From the NCBI GenBank assembly GCA_025352885.1, contig JANXRZ010000082.1, positions 1 through 59,394 of the forward strand: a DNA stretch of 59,394 nt, written 5' to 3'. A program made the translations under genes and the position numbers. This document shows positions 29,342-37,979 of the stretch, in pieces. Source of the DNA: Pseudomonadota bacterium (lineage in GTDB: Bacteria > Pseudomonadota > Gammaproteobacteria > Burkholderiales > SG8-39). Numbering within the stretch: position 1 is the stretch's first letter; each line of letters starts with the position of its first letter. Under the pieces are notes generated by a model. That model made no database searches. It was given only the letters and a program-made list of their open reading frames with translations, and had not been told where the DNA came from.

Positions 29342-29691
29342 CAGAGTGTCTCTTTTGCAAAATAGTCCAGGGCGCGATTCCCTCAAAGAAGCTCTACGAG
29401 GATGATGAGATTCTGGCCTTCCACGATATTCGCCCGATTGCGCCCGTGCATTTCCTGATTATTCCCAAAGCGCATGTGGAAACGCTTTACGACGCCGGGA
29501 TGGAGCACCACGCCGCACTGGGCAATATGCTGGCGATGGCTGGCGGTCTTGCAATGACAGCGGGCGCCACCGATGGATTTCGCACGATAGTCAACTGCGG
29601 CCGTGTGGGACATCAGGAGGTGTATCATTTGCATATGCATGTGATCGGCGGACCAGAACCACTCGGCCCGATGATCTCGAGAAGGACATAG
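29338..29691 (+). CDS. HIT-family nucleotide-binding protein (HinT-like)
   Basis: 117 residues with the histidine triad [10 protein letters not shown] near the C-terminus and the start CLFCKIVQG with [10 protein letters not shown]. HinT-type enzymes hydrolyse purine nucleoside phosphoramidates such as AMP-lysine. It is regularly found between hisE and tatA in betaproteobacteria, as here. Confidence 0.94.
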   Translation: MTECLFCKIVQGAIPSKKLYEDDEILAFHDIRPIAPVHFLIIPKAHVETLYDAGMEHHAALGNMLAMAGGLAMTAGATDGFRTIVNCGRVGHQEVYHLHMHVIGGPEPLGPMISRRT

Positions 29692-29699
29692 GAGGCTTT

Positions 29700-29930
29700 A
29701 TGGGTGGATTCTCGATTTGGCACTGGTTGATCGTGCTTGTGATCGTGATGCTGGTATTTGGGACCAAGAAGCTGCGGAACATGGGCGCCGACCTTGGCGG
29801 GGCAGTCCGCGGATTCAAGGACGGCATGCGCGAAGGCGGCGACAAGGCTGCAGATGGAGTAGCGCCCCAAGTGACGGGCGGAAAGACGGTTGAGGGCCAG
29901 GTCACTGGAAAGACTGAAACCAAGGCCTAA
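29700..29930 (+). CDS. tatA: Sec-independent translocase subunit TatA
   Basis: 76 residues: one membrane helix (about 5-20), then the FG hinge ([11 protein letters not shown]) and an amphipathic helix ending in a Lys/Thr-rich tail. TatA oligomers form the route for folded twin-arginine proteins. The Rieske protein encoded in this window is a plausible substrate. A strong terminator-like hairpin follows directly. Confidence 0.93.
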   Translation: MGGFSIWHWLIVLVIVMLVFGTKKLRNMGADLGGAVRGFKDGMREGGDKAADGVAPQVTGGKTVEGQVTGKTETKA

Positions 29931-29952
29931 GCCGCCTCGAAAAGTTAGTGCA

Positions 29953-29980
29953 GGGCGTCCCTCCGGGACGCCCTTTGTTT
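29953..29980 (+). terminator. Hairpin with T-run between tatA and tatB
   Basis: A perfect 10-bp GC-rich stem (29953-29962 with 29966-29975) with a 3-nt loop is followed by TTTGTT. It lies 22 bp after tatA and before tatB. It would be expected to terminate part of the transcription, giving more tatA than tatBC mRNA; the protein complex needs excess TatA. Confidence 0.7.
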
Positions 29981-29996
29981 CTGCGGATTCGTTCAA

Positions 29997-30362
29997 GTGT
30001 TCGACATCGGATTTTCCGAGCTGGTGGTTATCGGACTCGTGGCTTTGATCGTAATCGGCCCCGAGCGGCTTCCGCGCGTCGCCAGAACCGTCGGGCACCT
30101 GGTCGGACGGCTTCAGCGATACGTCGCAGACGTCAAGGCGGATATCAACCGGGAGGTCGAATTGGACGAACTGCGGAAAATGCGGGATTCAGTCCAGGAA
30201 GCTGCCGCCAGCATAGAGACATCATTGACTTCGGGGATCTCCAAGGCGCAGGAGGAATTGAACAAACCCCTGAGCGAGGACACGGCGATCAGTCCTTCGT
30301 CTACGCCAGCGTCAGAGGCTGAATCGAAAGAGGCTCCCAAACTGGCCGACAACAAGCCGTGA
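29997..30362 (+). CDS. tatB: Sec-independent translocase subunit TatB
   Basis: 121 residues from GTG 29997: [25 protein letters not shown], here cited in part, is the typical TatB start with the Glu in the membrane helix and the GPERLP hinge. A long amphipathic helix and variable tail follow. TatB and TatC form the receptor for twin-arginine signals. The ribosome site is weak, and the gene is 66 bp from tatA with the hairpin between. Confidence 0.92.
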   Translation: MFDIGFSELVVIGLVALIVIGPERLPRVARTVGHLVGRLQRYVADVKADINREVELDELRKMRDSVQEAAASIETSLTSGISKAQEELNKPLSEDTAISPSSTPASEAESKEAPKLADNKP

Positions 30363-30375
30363 GTCGAAGCGAAAG

Positions 30376-31134
30376 ATGAGCACGCAGGAAACCTTCATCT
30401 CGCACCTCGTCGAGTTGCGGACGCGCCTTATACGCGCCCTGCTTGCAGTTGTCGTCGTTTTCGTGTGCCTTTTCCCCTGGGCCAAGGATCTCTACAGCAT
30501 TCTGGCAAATCCGCTGCTGGCCTCGTTGCCGCAAGGCGGCCAGATGATTGCCACCGACGTGGTCGGGGTGTTTGTCGTTCCAATGAAAGTTGCTTTCCTG
30601 GTTGCCTTTTTAATTGCGCTTCCGTATGTCCTTTATCAGCTCTGGGCTTTTGTTGCGCCTGGGCTGTATGCACACGAGAAACGACTGGTGCTGCCCTTGG
30701 TGATTGCAAGTTCGCTTTTGTTCTTCATCGGCATGTCGTTCGCTTATTTCCTCGTGTTTCCGGTCATTTTCAAATTCATGGCCTCGATAGCCCCCGAGGG
30801 CGTTGCATGGATGACGGACATTGAGAAATACCTTTCATTCGCGCTTACGACCTTCGTCGCCTTCGGGGTCACTTTCGAGGTGCCCGTTGTGGTTGTCGTC
30901 CTGGTACGTGTCGGATTGGTTTCGATTGCACAGTTGAAAGAAGCTCGCCCCTACGTGATTGTAGGTGCCTTCATCGTCGGGGCGATTTTCACTCCCCCGG
31001 ACGTGATCTCCCAATTGATGCTTGCAGTGCCTCTCTGCCTGCTTTACGAACTTGGGATTTTTGTCGCACGCTTCATAGGCTCGCCGTCCAACGCGACGCT
31101 TGCCGAATCGACCCCCGAGGAGAACAAGGGCTGA
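30376..31134 (+). CDS. tatC: Sec-independent translocase subunit TatC
   Basis: 252 residues, six membrane helices. Family marks are ISHLVELRTRLIRA at the N-terminus, AHEKRLVLPL with the first-loop Glu, and FGVTFEVPV with the buried Glu. TatC reads the twin-arginine signal. It ends 16 bp before the convergent livM stop; no terminator seen there. Confidence 0.95.
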   Translation: MSTQETFISHLVELRTRLIRALLAVVVVFVCLFPWAKDLYSILANPLLASLPQGGQMIATDVVGVFVVPMKVAFLVAFLIALPYVLYQLWAFVAPGLYAHEKRLVLPLVIASSLLFFIGMSFAYFLVFPVIFKFMASIAPEGVAWMTDIEKYLSFALTTFVAFGVTFEVPVVVVVLVRVGLVSIAQLKEARPYVIVGAFIVGAIFTPPDVISQLMLAVPLCLLYELGIFVARFIGSPSNATLAESTPEENKG

Positions 31135-31150
31135 TTTGACCTTGTCCTAC

Positions 31151-32227
31151 TCAGGAAGGACGCGTATTAGCGCGATTCCGAAGGCGTCCGACAATTCCGA
31201 AAGGAAAGTAATAGACGCACACGATAAACAGCACGCCGAGCCATAAGAGCCAGCGATCGGGATGCAGAAGGTCGGGCAGGAGCGGAATGCCCTTGGTGGC
31301 GTCGCTCGCTACCTTCATCACGTCCTGGAGATAATTTTGGGCAACGACGAAAAGGCTGGCGCCTACTGCCGCTCCGTACATTGTTCCCATTCCGCCGATG
31401 ACCACCATGAGCAGGATGTCGATCATGATCGCGAAGTCGAGCGTCGTGTTTGGGCCGGTGTAGCGAAGCCACAAGGCGTAGAGCACGCCCGCCAGAGTCG
31501 CAATGAGCGCGCCCAGGCAGTTTGCGAGAGTCCTGTAGATCACCGTTCGATAACCCAGCGCCTCGGCACGAAATTCATTTTCCCTGATCGCCTGCAGCAC
31601 TCGGCCGAATGGGGAGTTCACCACTCTCAATAGAAGCAGGAAGAGCGCCAAGGCGGTAAAAAACACGAGATAGTAAGTAAGGACCCTGCCCCCGATCGGG
31701 ACCCCGAAAAGGGGTTCGTCGAGGAGCGTGAACCCAGGGCGCAAAACCTCGGGAACCTTGAAAGTGATGCCGTCCTCTCCCCCGGTTATGTCTGACAATT
31801 GCGAGGCGAGGATCGCGAAGAAAGAAGCGACCGCGAGGGTCACCATGGCAAAAAAGATGGCCTTCACTCGCAGAGAAAAAAGCCCGACCAGGAATGACAG
31901 GGTCAACGACAGCAGCAAGGCGGCAAGGATCCCCCCCCCGATCGCGAGCCAGCTCGTGCCGAGCCGGGACATGGCGATTCCGACGCCATACCCGCCAATG
32001 CCGAAAAACATCGTGTGCGCGAATGAAACGATGCCCGTGTAGCCAAGCAACAAGTCATAGCTCGCGACGAGCAGGATAAAAACACACACTTTCGCAGCCA
32101 CATCCAGTGAGCGCGTTCCTGAAAAGACAAACGGGGCGGTAGCCAGCAACAGGAGGATGAGTACGAGCATCACAGCCAGCGCGCGACTTCGCGGCGGATC
32201 GTCCGATAGAAGCGTCTTGAAGTTCAT
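31151..32227 (-). CDS. livM: Branched-chain amino-acid-type ABC permease LivM
   Basis: 358 residues from ATG 32227, which overlaps the livH stop; longer in-frame reading would run through livH. About nine or ten membrane helices, and the BPD_transp_2 block SLRVKAIFFAMVTLA plus GY.TV..R in the cytoplasmic EAA-like loop. It forms the permease pair with LivH. Last gene of the importer operon. Confidence 0.92.
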   Translation of the reverse strand: MNFKTLLSDDPPRSRALAVMLVLILLLLATAPFVFSGTRSLDVAAKVCVFILLVASYDLLLGYTGIVSFAHTMFFGIGGYGVGIAMSRLGTSWLAIGGGILAALLLSLTLSFLVGLFSLRVKAIFFAMVTLAVASFFAILASQLSDITGGEDGITFKVPEVLRPGFTLLDEPLFGVPIGGRVLTYYLVFFTALALFLLLLRVVNSPFGRVLQAIRENEFRAEALGYRTVIYRTLANCLGALIATLAGVLYALWLRYTGPNTTLDFAIMIDILLMVVIGGMGTMYGAAVGASLFVVAQNYLQDVMKVASDATKGIPLLPDLLHPDRWLLWLGVLFIVCVYYFPFGIVGRLRNRANTRPS

Positions 32228-33243
32228 TGCTTGTTGACCGGGTACAGACCCGAAGGCCGCCAAAACAGGATCAGCATCATCAGGAGGATGTTGGAACCAA
32301 GGGATATCTTCGGGGACAGGTATCCAACGTAATTGGCAACAAGACCGACGAGCAGCGCGCCGATGAAACAACCGACGACGGAGCCTAGGCCGCCAATAAT
32401 GATGACGATGAAAATCAAAACCATCATCTGCGCGCCTATATGGACAGTGATGTTTTCCTGGTACATGCCCCATAGAGCACCGCCCAGTCCCGCAAGGGCA
32501 GAGCCGACTACGAACACTGCAATGAAAAGGCGCCGGATACGATAGCCCATCGCCTCGACCATCTCCTTGTTTTCCACGCCGGCCCGGATCAAGAGGCCGA
32601 TCTTGGTCTTGTTCAGGACGAGAATCATCGCCCCAAACACCGTCAGTCCAATTACAACGGCGAGCAGCCGGTACTTTTCGATCGCGATGTCGCCGATCAG
32701 GAAGGAGCCCCGCAATGTTGCAGGCCGGGGTAACGGAAGGATGTCCGGACCCCACAGGACGTGAATCAACTGCTCCGCGACAATCATGCCGCCCGTAGTA
32801 ATCAGGATCTGCTTGAGGTGCTGGCCATAAACGGGCCGGATGATCACCCGCTCAAACAGTAACCCTATAAGCGCTGCGGCCGCAATCGCGCCTGCCAGGG
32901 TCGGTGCGAGCGCTCCGAGGTTCGCCATGAAGCTTTCGGAACTCGATGAGGCGGAGAATATTTTCATCAACGAGGCCGCCACGTATGCGCCGATGGCAAT
33001 GAAAAGCCCGTGTGCGAAATTCATGACATCCATCAGCCCGAATACCAGGGTGAGACCGGAGGCCATGATAAAAATGAGCAGCCCCATCGCAAGGCCCGCG
33101 ACTGTCAGGGTGACCCACGTAGAGGCGCTGCCGATCATGAAGAACGAAGCAATGATCAAACCGGCCAGCAGGGCCATTGGGACGAAATCCACTGAAGATT
33201 TGGGTAAGGCTCCCGTATCCCCGGTGACTGTTGAGGGCGTCAT
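32224..33243 (-). CDS. livH: Branched-chain amino-acid-type ABC permease LivH
   Basis: 339 residues. An N-terminal stretch before the first helix is somewhat longer than usual. GLMDVMNFAHG is the family motif. The start overlaps the livF stop by 4 bp and the stop overlaps livM. It pairs with LivM; the substrate is defined by the binding protein upstream. Confidence 0.93.
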   Translation of the reverse strand: MTPSTVTGDTGALPKSSVDFVPMALLAGLIIASFFMIGSASTWVTLTVAGLAMGLLIFIMASGLTLVFGLMDVMNFAHGLFIAIGAYVAASLMKIFSASSSSESFMANLGALAPTLAGAIAAAALIGLLFERVIIRPVYGQHLKQILITTGGMIVAEQLIHVLWGPDILPLPRPATLRGSFLIGDIAIEKYRLLAVVIGLTVFGAMILVLNKTKIGLLIRAGVENKEMVEAMGYRIRRLFIAVFVVGSALAGLGGALWGMYQENITVHIGAQMMVLIFIVIIIGGLGSVVGCFIGALLVGLVANYVGYLSPKISLGSNILLMMLILFWRPSGLYPVNKQ

Positions 33244-33965
33244 TGATGCACGTCCAGCGACAGCCCCAAAAGGCGGGTTTGCAACGCCTCGTCGGCTGCA
33301 AGGTCCGCCATCCGCCCCGAATGTACGATGCGGCCCGAATCCATGACTGCAACGCTGTCACCCAACGTGCGAGCGGCGTGGAAGTTTTGCTCGACCATGA
33401 GGATGGTTGTGTCGGTCTTTTTCAACTCGGCCAGCGCGCCGATCAGGTTGTTGATGATTGAGGGAGCCAAGCCCTTCGTGGGCTCATCGATCAATACCAG
33501 CTTGCGAGGCTCTACGATTGCCCTGGAGATCGAAAGCATTTGCTTCTGGCCGCCTGACAACAGCCCCGCCGGTAGGTACCAGAATTTCTTCATTGCCGGG
33601 AAAAAGCCGAATATCCAATCAAGACGCGAGCCGTCAAGCGCGCCCTTGCGTGCGGCCAGTACGAGGTTCTCCTTTACAGACAAGCCGGCAAAGATGCCCA
33701 TCGACTCGGGAACGTAGGCGACGCCCATATTGGCAATCGATGGCGTATCTGCCTGCGAAATTTCTTTGTTTTCGAACCGAATGGACCCGGAAGACGCCTT
33801 CCAAAGTCCTAACACCGTCCGTAACGCTGTCGTTTTGCCCGCCCCATTTCGTCCCAGGAGCATGGTCAATTCACCGCGCGGGACCGAGAAATCGACGCCT
33901 TGGAGAATATGATAGTGCCCGATATGTGTATTCACTCCGGCCAGGGTTAGAAGCGCGTCAGGCAC
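33240..33965 (-). CDS. livF: Branched-chain amino-acid-type ABC ATPase LivF
   Basis: 241 residues from GTG 33965, with GGGAG 9 nt upstream and an 8-bp overlap with livG. Longer in-frame starts would run back into livG. Walker A GRNGAGKTT, signature LSGGQKQM and Walker B LVLIDEPTKGL are intact. Short-form LivF lacks the extra C-terminal loop of LivG, as normal. Confidence 0.93.
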   Translation of the reverse strand: MPDALLTLAGVNTHIGHYHILQGVDFSVPRGELTMLLGRNGAGKTTALRTVLGLWKASSGSIRFENKEISQADTPSIANMGVAYVPESMGIFAGLSVKENLVLAARKGALDGSRLDWIFGFFPAMKKFWYLPAGLLSGGQKQMLSISRAIVEPRKLVLIDEPTKGLAPSIINNLIGALAELKKTDTTILMVEQNFHAARTLGDSVAVMDSGRIVHSGRMADLAADEALQTRLLGLSLDVHQ

Positions 33966-34725
33966 TGGCGCTGACTCCCAAGTACGCTTCCTGAACGATT
34001 GGCGAGGAAATGACTTCGGCCGGAATTCCATCGGCCACCAATTCTCCCTGGTGCAGGACGATGATGCGGTCCGAGAGCGACCGAACGACGTCCATCTTGT
34101 GCTCGACGAGCAGGATGGTCTTGTCCTTTTGTTCCTTTATTTCGTGAATGAGATCGAGGATCACGGGGACCTCATCAACGCTCATCCCCGCGGTCGGTTC
34201 GTCGAACATGAAGATGTCCGGTTCGAGCGCAAGCAGCATGGCGACTTCAAGTTTGCGTTGATCGCCGTGGGAGAGCGCCGAGGCGAGGGCAGCACGCCGT
34301 TCGACGAGTCCCACCCGTCCGAGGTAGTGCTCGGCTTTCTCTGTTAACTCGACATGGCGAGTCCAGATCGAAAACAGATTGAGTCCTGCCTTGGCATGGG
34401 CTTGTACGGCGAGGCGAACGTTCTCGAGCACGGTCAGGAACGGGAAAAGATTGGTCAGCTGGAACGCGCGACCTATCCCTTTGCTTGTCCTGACCGGCGC
34501 GGGGTCGTTCGTGATATCGCTGCCATAGAGCAGAACTTGTCCGTTGCTCGATCGCAACTGGCCTGAGATGAGGTTGAAGTAAGTCGTCTTGCCCGCGCCG
34601 TTGGGCCCTACGATAGCAGTGAGCGTGCCCGGGTGAAATTTGCAGCTGACGCCATTCACGGCGACATGACCCCCGAAACGCACGGTGAGACCGCGCGTTT
34701 CGAGGATCGGGTGTGCGGTGGACAT
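33958..34725 (-). CDS. livG: Branched-chain amino-acid-type ABC ATPase LivG
   Basis: 255 residues from ATG 34725. Walker A GPNGAGKTT, the LivG-specific region after Walker A, signature LSHGDQRK and Walker B IFMFDEPTAGM are present. An alternative ATG at 34755 overlaps the binding-protein stop by 1 bp and would add ten residues without family support. Second gene of the importer operon. Confidence 0.92.
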   Translation of the reverse strand: MSTAHPILETRGLTVRFGGHVAVNGVSCKFHPGTLTAIVGPNGAGKTTYFNLISGQLRSSNGQVLLYGSDITNDPAPVRTSKGIGRAFQLTNLFPFLTVLENVRLAVQAHAKAGLNLFSIWTRHVELTEKAEHYLGRVGLVERRAALASALSHGDQRKLEVAMLLALEPDIFMFDEPTAGMSVDEVPVILDLIHEIKEQKDKTILLVEHKMDVVRSLSDRIIVLHQGELVADGIPAEVISSPIVQEAYLGVSASA

Positions 34726-34754
34726 CTGCTGGAAAACGCCGCCCGGGCCTTGCA

Positions 34755-35948
34755 TTACCTCTTGTTGCGCACAGGGACGGGAATTTCTTTCGCAGGAATC
34801 TCGCGTACAAGCTCCAGCAGGTCCCATTCGTCTGCCTGCTGCTTCTTGATGCGGAACTGATACATCGGCTGCATCGCCTGATGGTCCTCTTTACGGAAAG
34901 TCATCGGTCCCTTCGGCGAGTCGAAAGTCATTCCCTCCATGGCCGCAATCAACTTTTCCGTGTCGGTTCCACCAGCCTTCTTGATCGCCTCCACCACTGC
35001 AATTCCCGCTGCCATGCCGCCGGCGGTGAAGAAATCGGGCGGCGCACCCGCAAAGCGCTTTTTGTGCTCTGCCACCAGCCAATCGTTGATCTTGTTTTTA
35101 GGAAACCCGTAGTAGTAATAGATCGCGCCTTCAATCCCTGCGAAGGCTTTCCAGGACTTCATGACGGGGAGAATGTTTCCACCGGGCGCGAGGGCGATGC
35201 CAAAACGCTCGGGCTTCAAGTCGGCGATCTTCGAAAGCGGGTGAGCCCCAGCCCATACGATACCAATGACCTTCGCACCGGGCTTGTCTTTCAATGCATC
35301 GAACATGCGCTGCGCAGGCGCGGTGAAGTCGGTGGTCGCTTGCGGCACATATTCTTCGTGCACGATCATCGCTTTGCTGCCGATGGCTGCAAGCGCCTCT
35401 TTGAATGCCTTGACGCCGTCCCGGCCGAACGCGTAGTCCTGGGCGAGCATGGCAATCTGTGCATTTGGCGGAAGGGCGACCGCTCCAGCGATTGCATCCT
35501 GGGTCGAGTTTCGCGCCGTGCGGAAGACATACCGGTTCCATTTGTCTCCGGTAATCGAGTCGGCGACTGCCGGTTCGACTAACAGCACTTTCTTGTATTC
35601 CTCGGCAACCGGGAGCATTGCGAGCGCTGACGCAGAAGACGTCGGGCCGATGGCGATGTCCGCCTTGTCATCGCCGAATGCGGAGGCAAGCTGTGATTTG
35701 CCAACGTCGGGTTTCAGCTGCCCATCCTTTTCGATCACTACGATCTTGCGGCCCAGCACTTCCATCTTGCCGCCAGTCGCATATTCCAGTCCCATCATCA
35801 ACCCGACCTGCGATTGTTTTGCGTACGCCTCCAGGGCGCCTGTCTTGTCGTACACATGCGCGATCCGGATTTCCTTGATTTGGGCAAGGGCGCCGCTCGC
35901 GGACAAGGCGACTCCCGCTGAAACCAGCAATCGAAAAATGCTCTTCAT
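34755..35948 (-). CDS. Periplasmic ligand-binding protein of the Liv-type importer
   Basis: 397 residues: Sec signal peptide (hydrophobic run to about 20, SGALAQ cleavage site) and a two-lobed Peripla_BP_6 domain. The ATG has a strong ribosome site (GAGGAGGAA). Liv-type binding proteins of betaproteobacteria take branched-chain amino acids, but also amides, urea or aromatic acids, so the ligand is open. A 6-bp hairpin without T-run lies in the leader (about 35969-35985). First gene of the operon livX-G-F-H-M. Confidence 0.88.
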   Translation of the reverse strand: MKSIFRLLVSAGVALSASGALAQIKEIRIAHVYDKTGALEAYAKQSQVGLMMGLEYATGGKMEVLGRKIVVIEKDGQLKPDVGKSQLASAFGDDKADIAIGPTSSASALAMLPVAEEYKKVLLVEPAVADSITGDKWNRYVFRTARNSTQDAIAGAVALPPNAQIAMLAQDYAFGRDGVKAFKEALAAIGSKAMIVHEEYVPQATTDFTAPAQRMFDALKDKPGAKVIGIVWAGAHPLSKIADLKPERFGIALAPGGNILPVMKSWKAFAGIEGAIYYYYGFPKNKINDWLVAEHKKRFAGAPPDFFTAGGMAAGIAVVEAIKKAGGTDTEKLIAAMEGMTFDSPKGPMTFRKEDHQAMQPMYQFRIKKQQADEWDLLELVREIPAKEIPVPVRNKR

Positions 35949-36043
35949 CTTTCCTCCTCAGGGTAGATTTGTGCCGCTGTTTGCAGCGGGTGCTTGAATT
36001 TGTAATCGAAGCTTACGCGATGCTCTAACTCAGTGGACGGCGA

Positions 36044-37210
36044 CTACTGTTTCTCCGGCTGCGGCTTGGGTCGCTTGCCCACGACCACCTTTATCTCCCG
36101 TTCGTCCAGGCCACGCCGAACCTTGAGACGGGCGGTTGTCCCGGGCTGCAGTGCGGCGACAAGCGTGAGCATGTTTTGCGGGTCGCTCACCGTCTTGTCC
36201 TCGATACCCAGCAAGACATCGCCGGGCTTGATGCCGGCTTTGTCGGCAGGGCCGCTTTGAAGGACCCCGGCGATGATGGCGCCCCTCGTGTCTTTCAATT
36301 TGAAGGATTCGGCCAACGCGGGGGTAATTTCCTGTACTTCCACGCCGATCCATCCACGCGTCATGCTGCCGGTCTTGATGATGGACTCCATGACTTGACG
36401 GGCTGTCGCCACCGGGATGGCGAAACCGATACCCATGGATCCTCCGGACCGCGAGTAAATGGCCGTGTTGATGCCGATCAGGTTTCCGTTCGCGTCCACC
36501 AATGCGCCCCCTGAATTGCCGGGATTGATCGCCGCATCGGTTTGGATGAAGTTCTCGAATGTATTGATTCCAAGTTGGTTTCGCCCAAGAGCGCTGACTA
36601 TTCCGGAAGTGACTGTCTGGCCGACGCCGAAAGGATTCCCGATCGCCAGGACGATGTCGCCCACCCTGAGCTGCTCCGACGATCCGAAAGTGATCGCAGG
36701 CAGCTGTCCACTCTCGACTCGCAAGACAGCGAGATCGCTTTCCGCGTCGTTCCCGACCTGCTTTGCCAAAAGCTTCCGGCCGTCTGAAAGCAGTACTTCG
36801 ATTTCGTCCGCCGCCTCGACCACATGGCTGTTGGTGAGGATGTACCCGTCCGGACTGACAATCACGCCCGAGCCGAGGCTGGACGCCCGCTCAGGCTGGT
36901 CGCCGAGTTGGTCGCCGAAAAAGCGCCTGAACAGCGGGTCGTTCAGCAGCGGGTGACGCGGAGTGCGGACTTCCTTGCTGGTGAAGATGTTGACGACAGA
37001 TGGCGTGGCCTTTTTTACGGCCTCGTTATATGAATTTGCGCGAACCGCACCCGCCGGGATGTCGGGGACCGCCTGGAATGTGGTCGAGTTTCCAAGGCTT
37101 GGTAACACCGGCTTGGAAGACAACCACTCCGGCTTCAAGGTGGAAATGACGAACAGCAACGCAAGGCAAACCGTCGCCGTTTGTGAAAAAACCAGCCAGA
37201 GGCGCTTCAT
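36044..37210 (-). CDS. DegS/AlgW-type periplasmic serine protease
   Basis: 388 residues: N-terminal membrane anchor (about 5-24), trypsin-like domain with His129 (NSHVV), Asp159 (ESDLAV) and Ser233 (GNSGG), and one PDZ domain (about 270-370). A single PDZ and an uncleaved anchor fit DegS/AlgW, which senses misfolded outer-membrane proteins and starts RseA/MucA cleavage. DegP would have two PDZ domains. It diverges from petA. The 95-bp gap to the liv binding protein has no terminator. Confidence 0.9.
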   Translation of the reverse strand: MKRLWLVFSQTATVCLALLFVISTLKPEWLSSKPVLPSLGNSTTFQAVPDIPAGAVRANSYNEAVKKATPSVVNIFTSKEVRTPRHPLLNDPLFRRFFGDQLGDQPERASSLGSGVIVSPDGYILTNSHVVEAADEIEVLLSDGRKLLAKQVGNDAESDLAVLRVESGQLPAITFGSSEQLRVGDIVLAIGNPFGVGQTVTSGIVSALGRNQLGINTFENFIQTDAAINPGNSGGALVDANGNLIGINTAIYSRSGGSMGIGFAIPVATARQVMESIIKTGSMTRGWIGVEVQEITPALAESFKLKDTRGAIIAGVLQSGPADKAGIKPGDVLLGIEDKTVSDPQNMLTLVAALQPGTTARLKVRRGLDEREIKVVVGKRPKPQPEKQ

Positions 37211-37307
37211 TGGCGGAATCTAACATACGCACCGCAACAATCCACGTACAGACGATGCGGCCCTACGGTCAAAACTGCTCCCAATTCAGTTAGTTAGAGG
37301 CCAAAAT

Positions 37308-37337
37308 TTGGCATTTGGACGGACGCAACGGTATAAT
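37308..37337 (+). promoter_or_regulatory. Sigma-70 promoter of the petABC operon
   Basis: A -35 TTGGCA (37308-37313) and a perfect -10 TATAAT (37332-37337) are separated by 18 bp, 44 bp before the petA ATG. The -35 lies inside the 13-bp palindrome GCCAAAATTTGGC (37300-37312), and AATTTGGC is repeated at 37335-37342, overlapping the -10, which suggests an operator for an unknown regulator. Confidence 0.7.
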
Positions 37338-37380
37338 TTGGCGTTCTCCGGACCAAAAACCTTCAAACGGGGTCTCCTTG

Positions 37381-37974
37381 ATGAGTCAAAACGAAAAAGT
37401 CGACAAGGTTCGTCGCAATCTGGTCGTGGCGACCACTGTGGCGGGCGGATTGGCGACAGTCGGTGCGGCGGTTCCATTTGCCGCCAGCTGGTTGCCTTCG
37501 GAAAGGGCAAAAGCTGCGGGAGCGCCGGTAGAAGCGGACATCAGCAGGCTCGCCCCGGGTGAAATGCAAGTGGTCGAATGGCGCGGTAAGCCTGTGTGGA
37601 TTCTTCGGCGCACGAAAGCGATGCTCGACGGAATCAAGAAGAGCGATCCGATGGTGTCTGATCCCAAGTCCGAAGTACCGCAACAGCCGGATTACGCAAA
37701 AAATGAATTCCGTTCGATCAAGGAGGAGTTCGTCGTGCTCGAGGGTGTGTGCACCCACTTGGGCTGCTCTCCGCAGATGAAACCAATGGAAGCCAAGGCG
37801 GAAATGGGCGAGACGTGGGAAGGTGGGTTTTATTGCCCTTGCCACGGTTCCAAGTTCGACCTGGCCGGACGCGTATACAAGGGCTCTCCGGCCCCGCTAA
37901 ATCTTCCGGTGCCTCCTTATGCATTCGTTTCCGATGGGACGATCCTGATCGGCGACGATAAGAAGGGAGCGTAA
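37381..37974 (+). CDS. petA: Ubiquinol-cytochrome c reductase Rieske iron-sulfur subunit PetA
   Basis: 197 residues from ATG 37381; the longer in-frame start covers the promoter. N-terminal KVRRN plus a hydrophobic helix forms a twin-arginine-type uncleaved anchor. The C-terminal Rieske domain has CTHLGC near 124 and CPCHGS near 151, which bind the 2Fe-2S cluster. It takes electrons from ubiquinol in the bc1 complex. Confidence 0.95.
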   Translation: MSQNEKVDKVRRNLVVATTVAGGLATVGAAVPFAASWLPSERAKAAGAPVEADISRLAPGEMQVVEWRGKPVWILRRTKAMLDGIKKSDPMVSDPKSEVPQQPDYAKNEFRSIKEEFVVLEGVCTHLGCSPQMKPMEAKAEMGETWEGGFYCPCHGSKFDLAGRVYKGSPAPLNLPVPPYAFVSDGTILIGDDKKGA

Positions 37975-37979
37975 GCAAA

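Noticed and set aside
35969-35985. Hairpin CCGCTG-loop-CAGCGG in the leader of the Liv binding protein
   Set aside because: Only 6 bp and no T-run; not enough for a terminator or a known riboswitch.
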